DNA of 64,000 nt from Marinobacter sp. S6332. GTDB lineage: Bacteria; Pseudomonadota; Gammaproteobacteria; Pseudomonadales; Oleiphilaceae. Made by a program: the position numbers and the translations under genes. Below, in pieces: positions 15,298 through 24,797 of this stretch. The notes under the pieces are model-generated. The model was not told the DNA's origin. It was given only the letters and a program-made list of their open reading frames with translations, and searched no databases. Where the stretch lies: positions 186,001-250,000 of the forward strand of contig NZ_JALKAP010000003.1 of NCBI RefSeq assembly GCF_023016045.1, given 5' to 3'. The stretch's first letter is position 1. Each line of letters opens with the position of its first letter.

Positions 15298-18200
15298 TGC
15301 GATTCACCGACATTTTCATCCATCGTCCCGTTTTGGCGACGGTGGTTAGCCTACTCATCCTGCTGCTCGGTGCCCGAGCCGCTATGGAAATGGAGATCCG
15401 GCAATACCCGGAACTCGAAAGCACAACGGTTACGGTCACAACGGCCTACCCGGGTGCTAGTTCAGACCTCATCAAAGGCTTCATAACCACACCACTGCAG
15501 CAAGCGATTGCCGAAGCCAGCGGTATCGATTACCTGACATCCACCAGCTCGCAGGGTAAGTCGACCATCGAGGCCAAGATGGTGCTGAACTACGACGCCA
15601 ACGCGGCACTGGCTGAAATTCAGGCCAAGGTGGCCAGCCAGCGCAACGTACTCCCGGCTGATGCGCAGGACCCGGTAATCACCTCCACCACGGGTGATTC
15701 CACGGCGCTGATGTACATTGCTTTTTACAGCACCGAGATGGCCGTTCCTCAGATTACCGATTACCTGACTCGGGTAGTGCAACCTAGATTGCAGGCACTT
15801 TCTGGCGTAGGTAAAGCACAACTTCTTGGGCGCGAGTTCGCCCTGCGGGTGTGGCTGGACCCTGAGCGCCTTGCGGCGGTGGACATGACGCCCGGAGAAG
15901 TGGTCGCCAAGCTGCGCGCCAACAACTATCAGGCGGCAGTGGGCAACACCAAGGGCGCCTACACTGAAATAAGCATGACCAGTGACACAGATGTCGCGGA
16001 TCCAGACGAGTTCAACAATCTGGTGGTCAAGCAGGTTAACGGAACCCAGATTCGATTGCAGGACATTGCCCGCGTTGAACTGGGGTCACAAACCTACAGT
16101 GCGCTAGCGCTGTATAAAGGTCAGCCCGCAACCTACGTGGCTATTGAGCTGGCGCCGGGCGCCAACCCGCTCACGGTAGCTGGTCTGGTTAAAGATGATC
16201 TTCCGGATATCAAAAGCCAGTTGCCGGGCGAGATGGACGTGCGCCTAGCTTATGACGCATCGGACTTTATTGAAGATTCCATCAACGAAGTGATCCGTAC
16301 CCTAATTGAAGCCATGGGTATCGTTCTTGTGGTGGTTTTCTTGTGCCTAGGCTCTATTCGCGCATCCATTGTGCCCTCGGTAGCAGTCCCACTGTCACTG
16401 ATTGGCGGCGCTTTCATTATGTTGATGTTCGGGTTCTCTCTGAACCTACTCACTCTGCTGTCTATGGTTCTTGCCATCGGTCTGGTAGTAGACGACGCCA
16501 TTATTATGGTCGAGAACGTACACAGACACATCGAGGAAGGTGAGTCACGGTTTGAAGCTGCCCTGCACGGCGCCAGAGAGATGGCTGTACCCATCATTGC
16601 CATGACCACCACCTTGGTGGCCGTGTACGCGCCGATCGGGTTTATGGGCGGTCTTGTAGGCTCCCTGTTTACCGAGTTCGCCTTCACGCTGGCCGGTACC
16701 GTCGTAATCTCGGGCATTGTGGCTCTTACGCTTTCGCCTATGTTGTCCGGCATGGTTCTGAAGCCTCATGGCAACCCAGGTAAATTCGAAAGGCTGGTAG
16801 AGCGCACGTTCAACGGCATTTCGTCGGGTTATAAATCAGCGCTCGGCTCTTTGATGCAAACCAAATCCGTGGTGGTGTTTTTTGCGCTCGTGGTGCTTGG
16901 CTCCATCTACTTCATGGCGATGATGAGCCAGAACGAACTGGCCCCCACGGAAGATCAAGGCATCTTGTTCTATCAGGGCCTTGGCCCCCAAACAGCCACT
17001 CTGGATTACCTGCTTGAGCACGGCGACGAAGTTCAGGGGCGTCTGGCTTCCACACCCGGCTATGCAGAAGACTTCATGATTGTGGGCATCACCGCCCCTA
17101 ACGCTGTATTTGGTGGTTTCAAGATGGAACCCTGGAGCAAGCGGGAGCTTAGCCAGTTCGAAATCCAGCCTCAGCTTGATGGCGAACTTAAAAAAGTGAC
17201 CGGGCTGCAGACTGCGGTATTCGCTCCACCAGCCCTACCCGGTTCAGGCGGTGGTCTGCCGTTCCAGTTCGTGATCACCACCGGCAGCAGTTACGAGCAG
17301 CTTGATCAGGTAGCAAGTGAGCTGTTGGGCAAGGCTATGGGCAGCGGTAACTTTATGTTCCTCCAGAAGTCGATCAACTTTGATCGGCCGGTTACCCGCA
17401 TCAATGTTGATCGTGACCGGGTGGCGGACCTTGGGCTTTCAATGCAAGACGTGGGGCAATCGCTTTCCAGCATGCTTGGTGGCGGTTATATCAACCGTTT
17501 CAGCATGGAAGGCCGCTCCTATCAAGTTATCCCGCAGGTGGATCAGAAGTTCCGTTTGGATGAGCAAGCGCTGAACGATTATTATATCCGCACAGGCAAT
17601 GGCGATTTAGTGCCATTGGGCAGTGTTGTGAGCTTTACACACGATGTTGAACCGTCCAACCGTACACAGTTTAACCAGCAAAACTCGCTCACTCTGCAAG
17701 GCGTCGTTATGCCCGGTGTCGCGGCGGGCACAGCTATGGAATTCATGGAACAATCTGCCGACGAAGTGTTTCCGCAAGGTTTCACATACGACTACACAGG
17801 TCAGAGCCGGCAGCTGGCCAATCAGGGCAGCGCTCTGGTGGTTACTTTCTTCCTTTCGCTGTTGGTGATTTATCTGGTGCTTGCGGCACAGTTCGAAAGC
17901 TGGCGCGATCCGTTCATCATTCTCGTGTCAGTGCCCATGTCCGTAGCGGGTGCCATGGCGTTTATCGTTCTTGGCTTTGCGACCATGAATATCTACACGC
18001 AGGTAGGTCTGATTACCCTGATCGGGGTGGTCTCTAAAAACGGCATACTGATTGTGGAGTTCGCCAACCTGCTGCAGAAAGATAAAGGCATGAACAAAAC
18101 GGAAGCGGTTATTGAAGCAGCAGCCATTCGTTTGCGGCCCATCATAATGACGTCGCTGGCGCTGATCTTCGCTATGGTACCGCTGCTTATCGCAGCCGGA

Positions 18201-18374
18201 CCGGGCGCAGAAAGCCGCTTCGCTATTGGTTTAACCATCAGTGCCGGCTTGGGCATTGGCACCCTGTTCACGGTATTCGTGTTACCAGCGTTCTACATTC
18301 TGCTGGCTCGCGATCACAACGAAGGGAAAGACGAACAGGATAGTCGCTCAGAACCGGTGCCCGTAAGTTCATAA
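15297..18374 (+). CDS. RND (HAE1-type) multidrug efflux pump
   Basis: A 1025-residue proton-driven inner-membrane transporter, the normal length for AcrB/MexF-type pumps. It has twelve membrane segments with two large periplasmic loops. The proton relay is intact: adjacent Asp in VVDDAIIMVEN (near residue 400) and Lys in VVSKNGILIVEF (near residue 905). GxxxPxxGG-like and PxxxAPP-type motifs (APPALPGSGGGLPF) are present. The start ATG 15297 follows AGGAGG. Drug specificity cannot be read. It is followed by a strong terminator. Confidence 0.92.
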   Translation: MRFTDIFIHRPVLATVVSLLILLLGARAAMEMEIRQYPELESTTVTVTTAYPGASSDLIKGFITTPLQQAIAEASGIDYLTSTSSQGKSTIEAKMVLNYDANAALAEIQAKVASQRNVLPADAQDPVITSTTGDSTALMYIAFYSTEMAVPQITDYLTRVVQPRLQALSGVGKAQLLGREFALRVWLDPERLAAVDMTPGEVVAKLRANNYQAAVGNTKGAYTEISMTSDTDVADPDEFNNLVVKQVNGTQIRLQDIARVELGSQTYSALALYKGQPATYVAIELAPGANPLTVAGLVKDDLPDIKSQLPGEMDVRLAYDASDFIEDSINEVIRTLIEAMGIVLVVVFLCLGSIRASIVPSVAVPLSLIGGAFIMLMFGFSLNLLTLLSMVLAIGLVVDDAIIMVENVHRHIEEGESRFEAALHGAREMAVPIIAMTTTLVAVYAPIGFMGGLVGSLFTEFAFTLAGTVVISGIVALTLSPMLSGMVLKPHGNPGKFERLVERTFNGISSGYKSALGSLMQTKSVVVFFALVVLGSIYFMAMMSQNELAPTEDQGILFYQGLGPQTATLDYLLEHGDEVQGRLASTPGYAEDFMIVGITAPNAVFGGFKMEPWSKRELSQFEIQPQLDGELKKVTGLQTAVFAPPALPGSGGGLPFQFVITTGSSYEQLDQVASELLGKAMGSGNFMFLQKSINFDRPVTRINVDRDRVADLGLSMQDVGQSLSSMLGGGYINRFSMEGRSYQVIPQVDQKFRLDEQALNDYYIRTGNGDLVPLGSVVSFTHDVEPSNRTQFNQQNSLTLQGVVMPGVAAGTAMEFMEQSADEVFPQGFTYDYTGQSRQLANQGSALVVTFFLSLLVIYLVLAAQFESWRDPFIILVSVPMSVAGAMAFIVLGFATMNIYTQVGLITLIGVVSKNGILIVEFANLLQKDKGMNKTEAVIEAAAIRLRPIIMTSLALIFAMVPLLIAAGPGAESRFAIGLTISAGLGIGTLFTVFVLPAFYILLARDHNEGKDEQDSRSEPVPVSS

Positions 18375-18394
18375 AAGCTAACGGCAGTAACTAA

Positions 18395-18428
18395 AAACCC
18401 GGCTCACTGATCATGAGCCGGGTTTTTT
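18395..18428. terminator. Terminator after the RND pump, likely bidirectional
   Basis: AAACCCGGCTC (18395-18405) and GAGCCGGGTTT (18415-18425) form an 11-bp stem with a T6 tail on the plus strand and an A-rich start that serves the convergent minus-strand gene. Confidence 0.85.
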
Positions 18429-18481
18429 AATGGGCAACATTTGAGGGTAACGAATGAGTAAGGCACCCATGGAACTAGAGT

Positions 18482-20170
18482 TCAGTCATCGCCATTGCGG
18501 TAGGGATAAGCGATGGTTTCTTGTACTTGCTTCCAGCGCTGGGGCCTTGCCATCAAAAAGCCCTGTCCCCTCTGGCAATTCAGCTCACAAAGCTCCTGAT
18601 ACTGGGCTTGGTTTTCGACGCCCTCAGCCACAACCTCAAGCCCAAGCGCCTCTGCTATCCCAAGAATCGCAGATACAATCCTTGAACCGCCCGTTTCCCC
18701 GCCAAGACGGCTGATGAATTGACGATCAATCTTGAGCACTTGTACAGGAAGGTTTTGCAGGTAAGCCAACGATGAATAACCGGTTCCAAAGTCATCAATT
18801 GCTATTCCGATACCTTGCCCCCTAAACCCTTTCAGCTTTTCCAAACACGGACCGGAGAGATTCATAACATGAGTTTCTGTGATCTCTATTTCCGGGCGCC
18901 AGCCCATCGCGCGGATACGTTCAAACAGCGGACCAACCACGACGCCCAGCCGAGCGTCAGTGATTTGGCGTGCAGAGATGTTAATTGCTAACCCAAGTTG
19001 CCCTTGCACAGCCGGTTGTGTTTCTTCTAAATCCGCCAATATCCCTCGCACCAATTGCTGGGTTATTTCATGAATCTGGCCACGACGCTCTGCCACAGGC
19101 ACAAAATCGCCAGGCGATACAGCACCAAGCTCCGGGTGCTGCCAACGCAAGAGAGCTTCCACGCCCACAACTTGCCCGGAACTGAGTTCGTATTGGGGCT
19201 GATACACAACATAGAACTCATCCGGAGAGGTTTTCAAAGAGACCGTTAAGGCCTCAGACAATTGCTGCTCACTGCGCCCCTGCTCATCATCCGCTTGGCT
19301 GTATATGCGGTAGCAGGAACGCCCCGCCAACTTAGCCATGTGCAAGGCGCGATCTGCCTTGTGCAAGAGTTCTGCACCACTCTTTCCGTGCAGGGGATAA
19401 ACCGCCGCGCCTGCAGATGCCGATATAAAGCACTCTCGATCGCCAACAATGACCGGCGCTCGGAAGGCGTGAACCATGCGCTGGCAGACCTCCTCCAGTT
19501 CGGCACACTCTTGCAACTCTACAATGACGGCGAATTCGTCGCCTGAAAGTCGGGCTACTATGTCATCCTTGTGCACCACACTTTGAATACAAAGCGCCGC
19601 CTGCTTGAGTACGCCATCGCCCCGCTCATGGCCGTGCAGGCTGTTGATCGTTTTAAAGAAATCCAAATTAATAAAAAGCACCGCAAAACACGCATCGCCG
19701 CGAACATACTGGCTTACGCGGGCATTCAAGAATTCCTGAAACAATGAGCGGTTGGGTAGTTCTGTAAGCGGGTCGTAATAGGCAAGCGCAGCCAGGCGCT
19801 CATCCGCCCCGGTTCTCTCGCTCATGTCCATAAACATCCCGACATAAACCTGTTGGCCTTCGTATTCCATGGAGAAAATACTGAGCCACTGCGGGCACAC
19901 TTCGCCGCTTTTCTTTCGGTTCCAAACTAATCCTTCCCAGCGGCCGTCTGTTGCCAGAGATTGCCACATAGATTGATAGAATTCTCGTGCATGGAGCCCA
20001 GCACTGAGCACGGAAGGGGAGTCGCCCATCACCTCATCCGATTCATAGCCGGTGACGGAATGGAACATGCTGTTTACATAGATAATTCTCGGTTCTTTGG
20101 TGGCAATCATGATGGCGCGCGGGTACTGATCCACCAACGCTCTAAAATCTAGCGGCTGCTCAAACTGCAT
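18482..20170 (-). CDS. PAS-GGDEF-EAL protein, probable c-di-GMP phosphodiesterase
   Basis: A 562-residue cytosolic signalling protein. A PAS domain (about 10-120) is followed by a GGDEF domain (about 125-285) and an EAL domain (about 305-555). The EAL part keeps its catalytic set: EALLRW, NISARQ, EITETH, DDFGTGYSS, KIDRQF, VAEGVE. The GGDEF motif reads SGDEF, and the first metal-binding Asp is replaced by Asn (FINLDFFK). So the cyclase half may be inactive or regulatory, and the enzyme probably hydrolyses c-di-GMP. Start ATG 20170 has AGGAG ten bases upstream. It is monocistronic. Confidence 0.88.
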   Translation of the reverse strand: MQFEQPLDFRALVDQYPRAIMIATKEPRIIYVNSMFHSVTGYESDEVMGDSPSVLSAGLHAREFYQSMWQSLATDGRWEGLVWNRKKSGEVCPQWLSIFSMEYEGQQVYVGMFMDMSERTGADERLAALAYYDPLTELPNRSLFQEFLNARVSQYVRGDACFAVLFINLDFFKTINSLHGHERGDGVLKQAALCIQSVVHKDDIVARLSGDEFAVIVELQECAELEEVCQRMVHAFRAPVIVGDRECFISASAGAAVYPLHGKSGAELLHKADRALHMAKLAGRSCYRIYSQADDEQGRSEQQLSEALTVSLKTSPDEFYVVYQPQYELSSGQVVGVEALLRWQHPELGAVSPGDFVPVAERRGQIHEITQQLVRGILADLEETQPAVQGQLGLAINISARQITDARLGVVVGPLFERIRAMGWRPEIEITETHVMNLSGPCLEKLKGFRGQGIGIAIDDFGTGYSSLAYLQNLPVQVLKIDRQFISRLGGETGGSRIVSAILGIAEALGLEVVAEGVENQAQYQELCELNCQRGQGFLMARPQRWKQVQETIAYPYRNGDD

Positions 20171-20461
20171 GAATCACACGCTCCTGGTACTTCAGTCCGC
20201 AGCTCTCAAATCTGCACACTAATCAGTATAGAGGGAAACCACACATCGCACATAACATGGATGGGCCTCCGGTATTAAATAATAACGAACTGAACATTAA
20301 TTCACCATTCGTTATTCGGTACCTGCTTACAAACTATTGAAATGATTCCCGCTTCTAGCGGCGGTTCGAAACCATAGCGATTCCCCAATCCCCCACAATA
20401 AGGTAGTCTGGATTCCATCTTGTTATTTCTTTCGGAAACCTGCCGCGATAGTGCTGTTATT

Positions 20462-20776
20462 ATGACTCTGGGAACGCTGTTCTGGCTCTTTATTGCTGCC
20501 TTTGCCATTTGGTACTGGTGGCGTGCCAAGGCTATAAAAGACTCGGTACTTCAGGCCGTTCACCGCTACTGCAAAACCATGGACGTTATGCTGCTTGATG
20601 ATGCCATCTATTTGCGCGGCATCTGGTTCAAACGGGATGATCAAGGCCAAATTCGCGTTTGGCGCCGCTTTCTTTTCGATTTCACTTCTACTGGTGAAGA
20701 GCGCTATAGCGGCCGAGTTATCATGCTTGGGCCTCGAATATTGAACATGGAACTAGACCCTCACCGCTTTTCCTAA
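20462..20776 (+). CDS. DUF3301 family small membrane protein
   Basis: A 104-residue protein with one N-terminal membrane segment (about residues 3-20) and a soluble domain with the DUF3301 pattern. That pattern is AVHRYCKTMDVMLLDDAIYL, then RRFLFDFTSTGEERYSGRV. It is a conserved single-pass protein of unknown role in Pseudomonas-like bacteria. I chose ATG 20462 because it places the membrane segment at the N-terminus as in the family. The upstream ribosome site is poor. The 291 bases before it hold no other gene I can support. Confidence 0.7.
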   Translation: MTLGTLFWLFIAAFAIWYWWRAKAIKDSVLQAVHRYCKTMDVMLLDDAIYLRGIWFKRDDQGQIRVWRRFLFDFTSTGEERYSGRVIMLGPRILNMELDPHRFS

Positions 20777-20886
20777 TATCCCGAGTTGGCTGGCTCTCGT
20801 TGCCACTTTTTGGCCACTGAAACATTCCTGTAATAATTCTGCCTCATTCTTCCCGCAACGCTAACTGTTTGTTGCCATGGGGCTTT

Positions 20887-22233
20887 ATGATGATACAACA
20901 CCGTTCACACCTCACTCAGCAGAGCGCCCTGCCGGGCTTATTGTGCCTAATTTTAATGTTCAGTATGTCCACCAGCCGCGCTGAAGAGATGGAGATTCAC
21001 GGCTCCAACACGATCGGGGCGGTACTGGCACCTATGCTGGTCGAAGGTTTCCTTAACAGTCGCGGCAATGAACCCATCCAAACCCTTGGCAACGGCAAAC
21101 ATAACGAGAAGCTTTTGATAGGAAGCCAGAAGGGTGCGCCTCTTAGAGTTTTGGTCGCCGCTCACGGTTCCAGTACAGGGTTCAAAGCGTTAAAGGCCAA
21201 ACGTGCCGATATTTGGGCCTCCTCCCGCCCTGTCAAGCCGACGGAAGTAGATCAAATGTCGGAACGCGCCAACCTCGAAGATCTTGAAAGCGAGCATGTC
21301 ATTGCAATAGATGGCCTAGCGGTATTGGTTCATTCTTCAAATCTAATCAATCAACTCAGTATCGATACACTGGCTAGCATATTTTCAGGTGAAATTCGCA
21401 ACTGGTCTGAAATCGGTGGCGCTGACCGGCCCATTAACCTGTATGCGCGGGATGACCGCTCAGGAACCTGGGACACCTTTAAGAGTCTGGTTTTGGGCAA
21501 GGGCTACCCACTTCATGCTTCGGCCAAACGCTATGAATCGAACGACCAACTCTCAGACGATGTGAGTGCCGACCCCGGAGGCATTGGCTTTTCTGGGCTG
21601 GCTTCAATCCGTAATAGCAAGGTACTGGCGATTTCAGATGGCGAAGCTCCCGCGCTGAAACCATCCGTACTAACGGTTGCCAGCGAAGATTACCCGCTTT
21701 CCCGACGCTTATTCATGTACACATCCGGCGATGCTACAAAGACCCTAGCGAAAGACTTTGTCGAATTCGTATTGGGGGCAGAAGGTCAGGCCCTTGTCTC
21801 TAAGTCAGGCTTTGTTTCCCAAAATCCCCTCGCAGTTAAACCCGATTTGGTCGGTAGCACACCGCCCTCGTTCAAATTGCTGACACAGAACTATAATCGA
21901 CTGACCGTTAACTTCCGCTTCTCGGAAGGACGTACCAAGCTGGACAACAAAGCGAAAAGGGATTTGCTCCGAGTGGCTGATTATCTTAGGAGGGAAAATC
22001 GCGAAGCGGTCGACCTAATGCTCATTGGTTTTGCAGACCAACAAACCAACGAATTGCGAGCCCAAATGATCTCAGAACTAAGGGCACTGTCAGTACGCAA
22101 GGCGCTCTCTGACCTTGGTGTTCACGATGTTCGCTACACCGGTTATGGTCACTACATGCCAGTGGGTATGTCCGGAGGTGCGAGTGGAGAAAAGCGCAAC
22201 GGGCGAGTTGAAGTTTGGGTTCGCAATCACTAA
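20887..22233 (+). CDS. PstS-like phosphate/anion-binding protein fused to an OmpA domain
   Basis: A 448-residue exported protein with a signal peptide (about first 33 residues). Residues about 40-310 form a PstS-type binding domain: MEIHGSNTIGAVLAP near the start, DGLAVLVHSSN, IFSGEIRNWSEIGG, and ARDDRSGTWDTFK. Residues about 335-448 form an OmpA C-terminal peptidoglycan-binding domain: VNFRFSEGRTKLDNKAKRDL, LMLIGFADQ, ALSVRKAL, and NGRVEVWV. The fusion would hold an anion-binding domain on the cell wall. No pst transport genes are adjacent. Start ATG 20887 follows GGGG; a TTG at 20869 is less likely. The ligand is presumed phosphate, not proven. Confidence 0.82.
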   Translation: MMIQHRSHLTQQSALPGLLCLILMFSMSTSRAEEMEIHGSNTIGAVLAPMLVEGFLNSRGNEPIQTLGNGKHNEKLLIGSQKGAPLRVLVAAHGSSTGFKALKAKRADIWASSRPVKPTEVDQMSERANLEDLESEHVIAIDGLAVLVHSSNLINQLSIDTLASIFSGEIRNWSEIGGADRPINLYARDDRSGTWDTFKSLVLGKGYPLHASAKRYESNDQLSDDVSADPGGIGFSGLASIRNSKVLAISDGEAPALKPSVLTVASEDYPLSRRLFMYTSGDATKTLAKDFVEFVLGAEGQALVSKSGFVSQNPLAVKPDLVGSTPPSFKLLTQNYNRLTVNFRFSEGRTKLDNKAKRDLLRVADYLRRENREAVDLMLIGFADQQTNELRAQMISELRALSVRKALSDLGVHDVRYTGYGHYMPVGMSGGASGEKRNGRVEVWVRNH

Positions 22234-22333
22234 GGAAGAGCGCCCCTCGGCAATCACCTATCCGCATTGCGCACACAGATATGTTTGGGTTTCCTATACT
22301 ATTGGTGCCATTCCCAACCAACAGACAGAGACA

Positions 22334-23629
22334 ATGGACATCCACAACGACCAGCGGTTTGCGATTAACCTGAACGTTCGCGGCATTCAACCTTCCTCCA
22401 CCTTGCGAATCAATGAACTGAGCAACCAGCTCAAATCCGAAGGCAAAGATATCATCAAGCTCGGTCTGGGCCAGTCGCCCTTTCCCGTGCCGGAGCGGAT
22501 AGTGAATGCGCTGCGTGAACACGCCCATGAGAAAGACTATCTGCCGGTCAAAGGCCTAAAAAGCCTCCGCGAGTCCATTGCTGGCTACATAAACCGCAGT
22601 GAGCGGGTACGGTGCACTTGGGAAGATGTGTTGATCGGCCCCGGCTCGAAGGAACTGCTGTTCATGCTGCAGCTCGCTTATTATGGCGACCTGCTTATTC
22701 CTCGGCCCAGCTGGGTTTCCTATGCACCTCAGGCACGTATCATTGGCCGCTCAGTGCACTGGCTACCCACCCATGCAGAGAATAACTGGCAACTGACAGC
22801 GGAAGAACTGGACATCATTTGCCGGGACGATGCATCCCGCCCGCGCATTCTGATCCTTAACTACCCTTCTAACCCCACTGGCTGCTCGTACACCGATGAC
22901 CAGTTGCTGGCCATTGCCAACGTGGCGAGAAAATATCGGCTTATTCTGCTTTCCGACGAGATTTACGGCGAAGTTCATTTTGAGGGGAATCACCGGTCAA
23001 TCGCTCGTTACTACCCGGAGGGCACTATCATCAGCACCGGGTTGAGTAAATGGGCTGGTGCCGGTGGTTGGCGACTGGGGACCTTTATCTTCCCGAAAGA
23101 ACTGCGCGCCCTGCAGGACGCCATGGCGATCATTGCCAGCGAGACCTACACCTCCACCAGCGCCCCGACACAGTATGCGGCCATCGCAGCGTTTGATGGT
23201 GGTGAAGACATTGACGAATATCTGACACAGTCCCGGCGGGTGCTGAAAGTGGTGGGCGAATACATGCATACTCGCCTGAGTGCCATGGGGGCGGTTGTGC
23301 AAAAGCCTGAGGGCGCGTTTTACCTATTCCCGAACTTTGACAACTTCCGCGAATTGCTGGCAAAAAGAGACATTAAAACCAGTCAGGCCTTTTGCCAGTC
23401 TTTGCTGGAGGACACAGGAGTTGCCATTCTGCCCGCCAGTGACTTCGGGTTTGTACCGGATCATCTTGGGGCTCGTCTGGCATTTGTAGACTTCGACGGC
23501 ACCGAGGCTCTGCAGTTGGCGGGTGATGACTACGGTGATCAGGAGTTGACTACAGACTTTGTCAAACAGGCTTGCCCGCGATTGGTCGAGGCCATGGATA
23601 AACTGGAGAGCTGGCTGAACAGCCTCTGA
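22334..23629 (+). CDS. PLP-dependent class I/II aminotransferase
   Basis: A 431-residue fold-type I aminotransferase. The PLP lysine lies in STGLSKWAGAGGWRLG. Other family marks are LGLGQSPFPVP, NYPSNPTGCSYT and LLSDEIYGEVHF. It probably transfers the amino group of aspartate, alanine or an aromatic amino acid to a 2-oxo acid. I placed the start at ATG 22334 (MDIHNDQRF); a longer frame from 22115 overlaps the OmpA-fusion gene. A good -10 (TATACT) is at 22295. It is followed by an inositol-monophosphatase-family gene 55 bp later. Substrate is not resolvable. Confidence 0.85.
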   Translation: MDIHNDQRFAINLNVRGIQPSSTLRINELSNQLKSEGKDIIKLGLGQSPFPVPERIVNALREHAHEKDYLPVKGLKSLRESIAGYINRSERVRCTWEDVLIGPGSKELLFMLQLAYYGDLLIPRPSWVSYAPQARIIGRSVHWLPTHAENNWQLTAEELDIICRDDASRPRILILNYPSNPTGCSYTDDQLLAIANVARKYRLILLSDEIYGEVHFEGNHRSIARYYPEGTIISTGLSKWAGAGGWRLGTFIFPKELRALQDAMAIIASETYTSTSAPTQYAAIAAFDGGEDIDEYLTQSRRVLKVVGEYMHTRLSAMGAVVQKPEGAFYLFPNFDNFRELLAKRDIKTSQAFCQSLLEDTGVAILPASDFGFVPDHLGARLAFVDFDGTEALQLAGDDYGDQELTTDFVKQACPRLVEAMDKLESWLNSL

Positions 23630-23684
23630 TCTTGCCATGCTAGACTGGCGCCCTCACTCTTCAGAGATAATAGCGGGGGGCGCC

Positions 23685-24509
23685 ATGTCTGACTCTTTTT
23701 CCCTACGGGACATCACTGATTTTACAGAAGATCTAGCCCGGGAAGCCGGGGAGCTGATTCGTCGGGAGCGTGACAACAACACTCTGCGCACCGAATACAA
23801 AGCGCAGACTGAGCTGGTCACCCACGCCGATGTTATGGCTGATGAATTTATCACCAATGCGATTCGCAAGCGCTTTCCTGAACACCGCATCCTATCAGAA
23901 GAGTCCATGCCGGATCTCAGTCAAGCTGAGGAGCTGGAAACGCCGCTATGGATCGTTGATCCCATTGATGGCACGGTAAACTACGCTTACGGTCACCCGC
24001 AGGTTGCGGTGTCTATTGCTTATGCTGAAAACGGTCGCGTGCAAGCGGGTGTTGTGCATGCACCTTTCCCCGGTGAAACCTTCCGCGCCACACGCGGTGA
24101 TGGCGCTACGCTCAACGGTAACCCTATCCATCACAGTGGCGCGACGGTTCCAAGGGATTCGCTCTTCGCAACTGGTTTCCCCTACACCAAAGACAATCTG
24201 GCGCCGCTGGTTAACCGCCTGAATGCGATGATTCACCAATGCCGCGACCTACGTCGCATTGGCTCAGCGGCACTGGATATCTGCTGGGTGGCCTGTGGCC
24301 GTTTGGACATCTACTACGAAAACGTCAGCCCGTGGGATTTTGCGGCTGCTCGCTTAATCGCTCTGGAAGCCGGAGCAACGGCTGGCCACTTCAGTGAAGT
24401 TCCGGAGGGTTACCCTGCCGACCTCTGGGGTCGCGATATTCTGATTTCGGCACCTGCAATCTGGGAGCCTATTCGTGAGATTCTTCGTTCGGCTTCTGGT
24501 TACGAGTGA
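23685..24509 (+). CDS. Inositol monophosphatase family phosphatase
   Basis: A 274-residue Mg-dependent phosphatase with the complete family motifs: ILSEES, WIVDPIDGTVNYAYG and SPWDFAAARLIALEAGA. The substrate may be inositol phosphate, fructose-bisphosphate-like, 3'-phosphoadenosine phosphate or histidinol phosphate; the sequence does not decide. Start ATG 23685 is preceded by a G-rich site. A structured repeat lies 48 bp downstream and probably separates it from convergent slmA. Confidence 0.85.
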   Translation: MSDSFSLRDITDFTEDLAREAGELIRRERDNNTLRTEYKAQTELVTHADVMADEFITNAIRKRFPEHRILSEESMPDLSQAEELETPLWIVDPIDGTVNYAYGHPQVAVSIAYAENGRVQAGVVHAPFPGETFRATRGDGATLNGNPIHHSGATVPRDSLFATGFPYTKDNLAPLVNRLNAMIHQCRDLRRIGSAALDICWVACGRLDIYYENVSPWDFAAARLIALEAGATAGHFSEVPEGYPADLWGRDILISAPAIWEPIREILRSASGYE

Positions 24510-24557
24510 ATCTCGAGCTTTGGGAGTTTTCCCTCTTTGTAGCCTTCTTTGGGGCAG

Positions 24558-24667
24558 GCACAGTCAGGAAGGCCCTGTCCCGGAACCGCTACAAGCACGT
24601 CCGTGTGCGCTTGGCGTAGGCCATCCATGGCCTACGACATTCCGGGACAGGGCCTTCCTAACTGTGC
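24558..24667 (-). repeat. Structured 110-bp inverted-repeat element, copy 2
   Basis: Arms at 24558-24585 and 24640-24667 are 28 bp each and complementary except at one position. The 54-base interior contains a second hairpin, GTAGGCCAT/ATGGCCTAC. Read on the minus strand, the interior shares the blocks TGTC, GCCA, GGATGGC, GCCAAGC and GGACGT with the interior of the element at 42111-42222, while the arms differ completely. It lies between convergent genes, so it may act as a 3' barrier. There is no T-run and no coding potential. Confidence 0.8.
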
Positions 24668-24797
24668 AATCTGGCTAACTTGAAATCTCATCAAAAATAC
24701 GAAAAGAAGCCCGATATATCTTAGCTGCGCGAACGAGGTTGGTGGGGTTGGTCTGCACCATAGCAATCAGGCTACAAACGAGGAAAACTCCTAGCTA

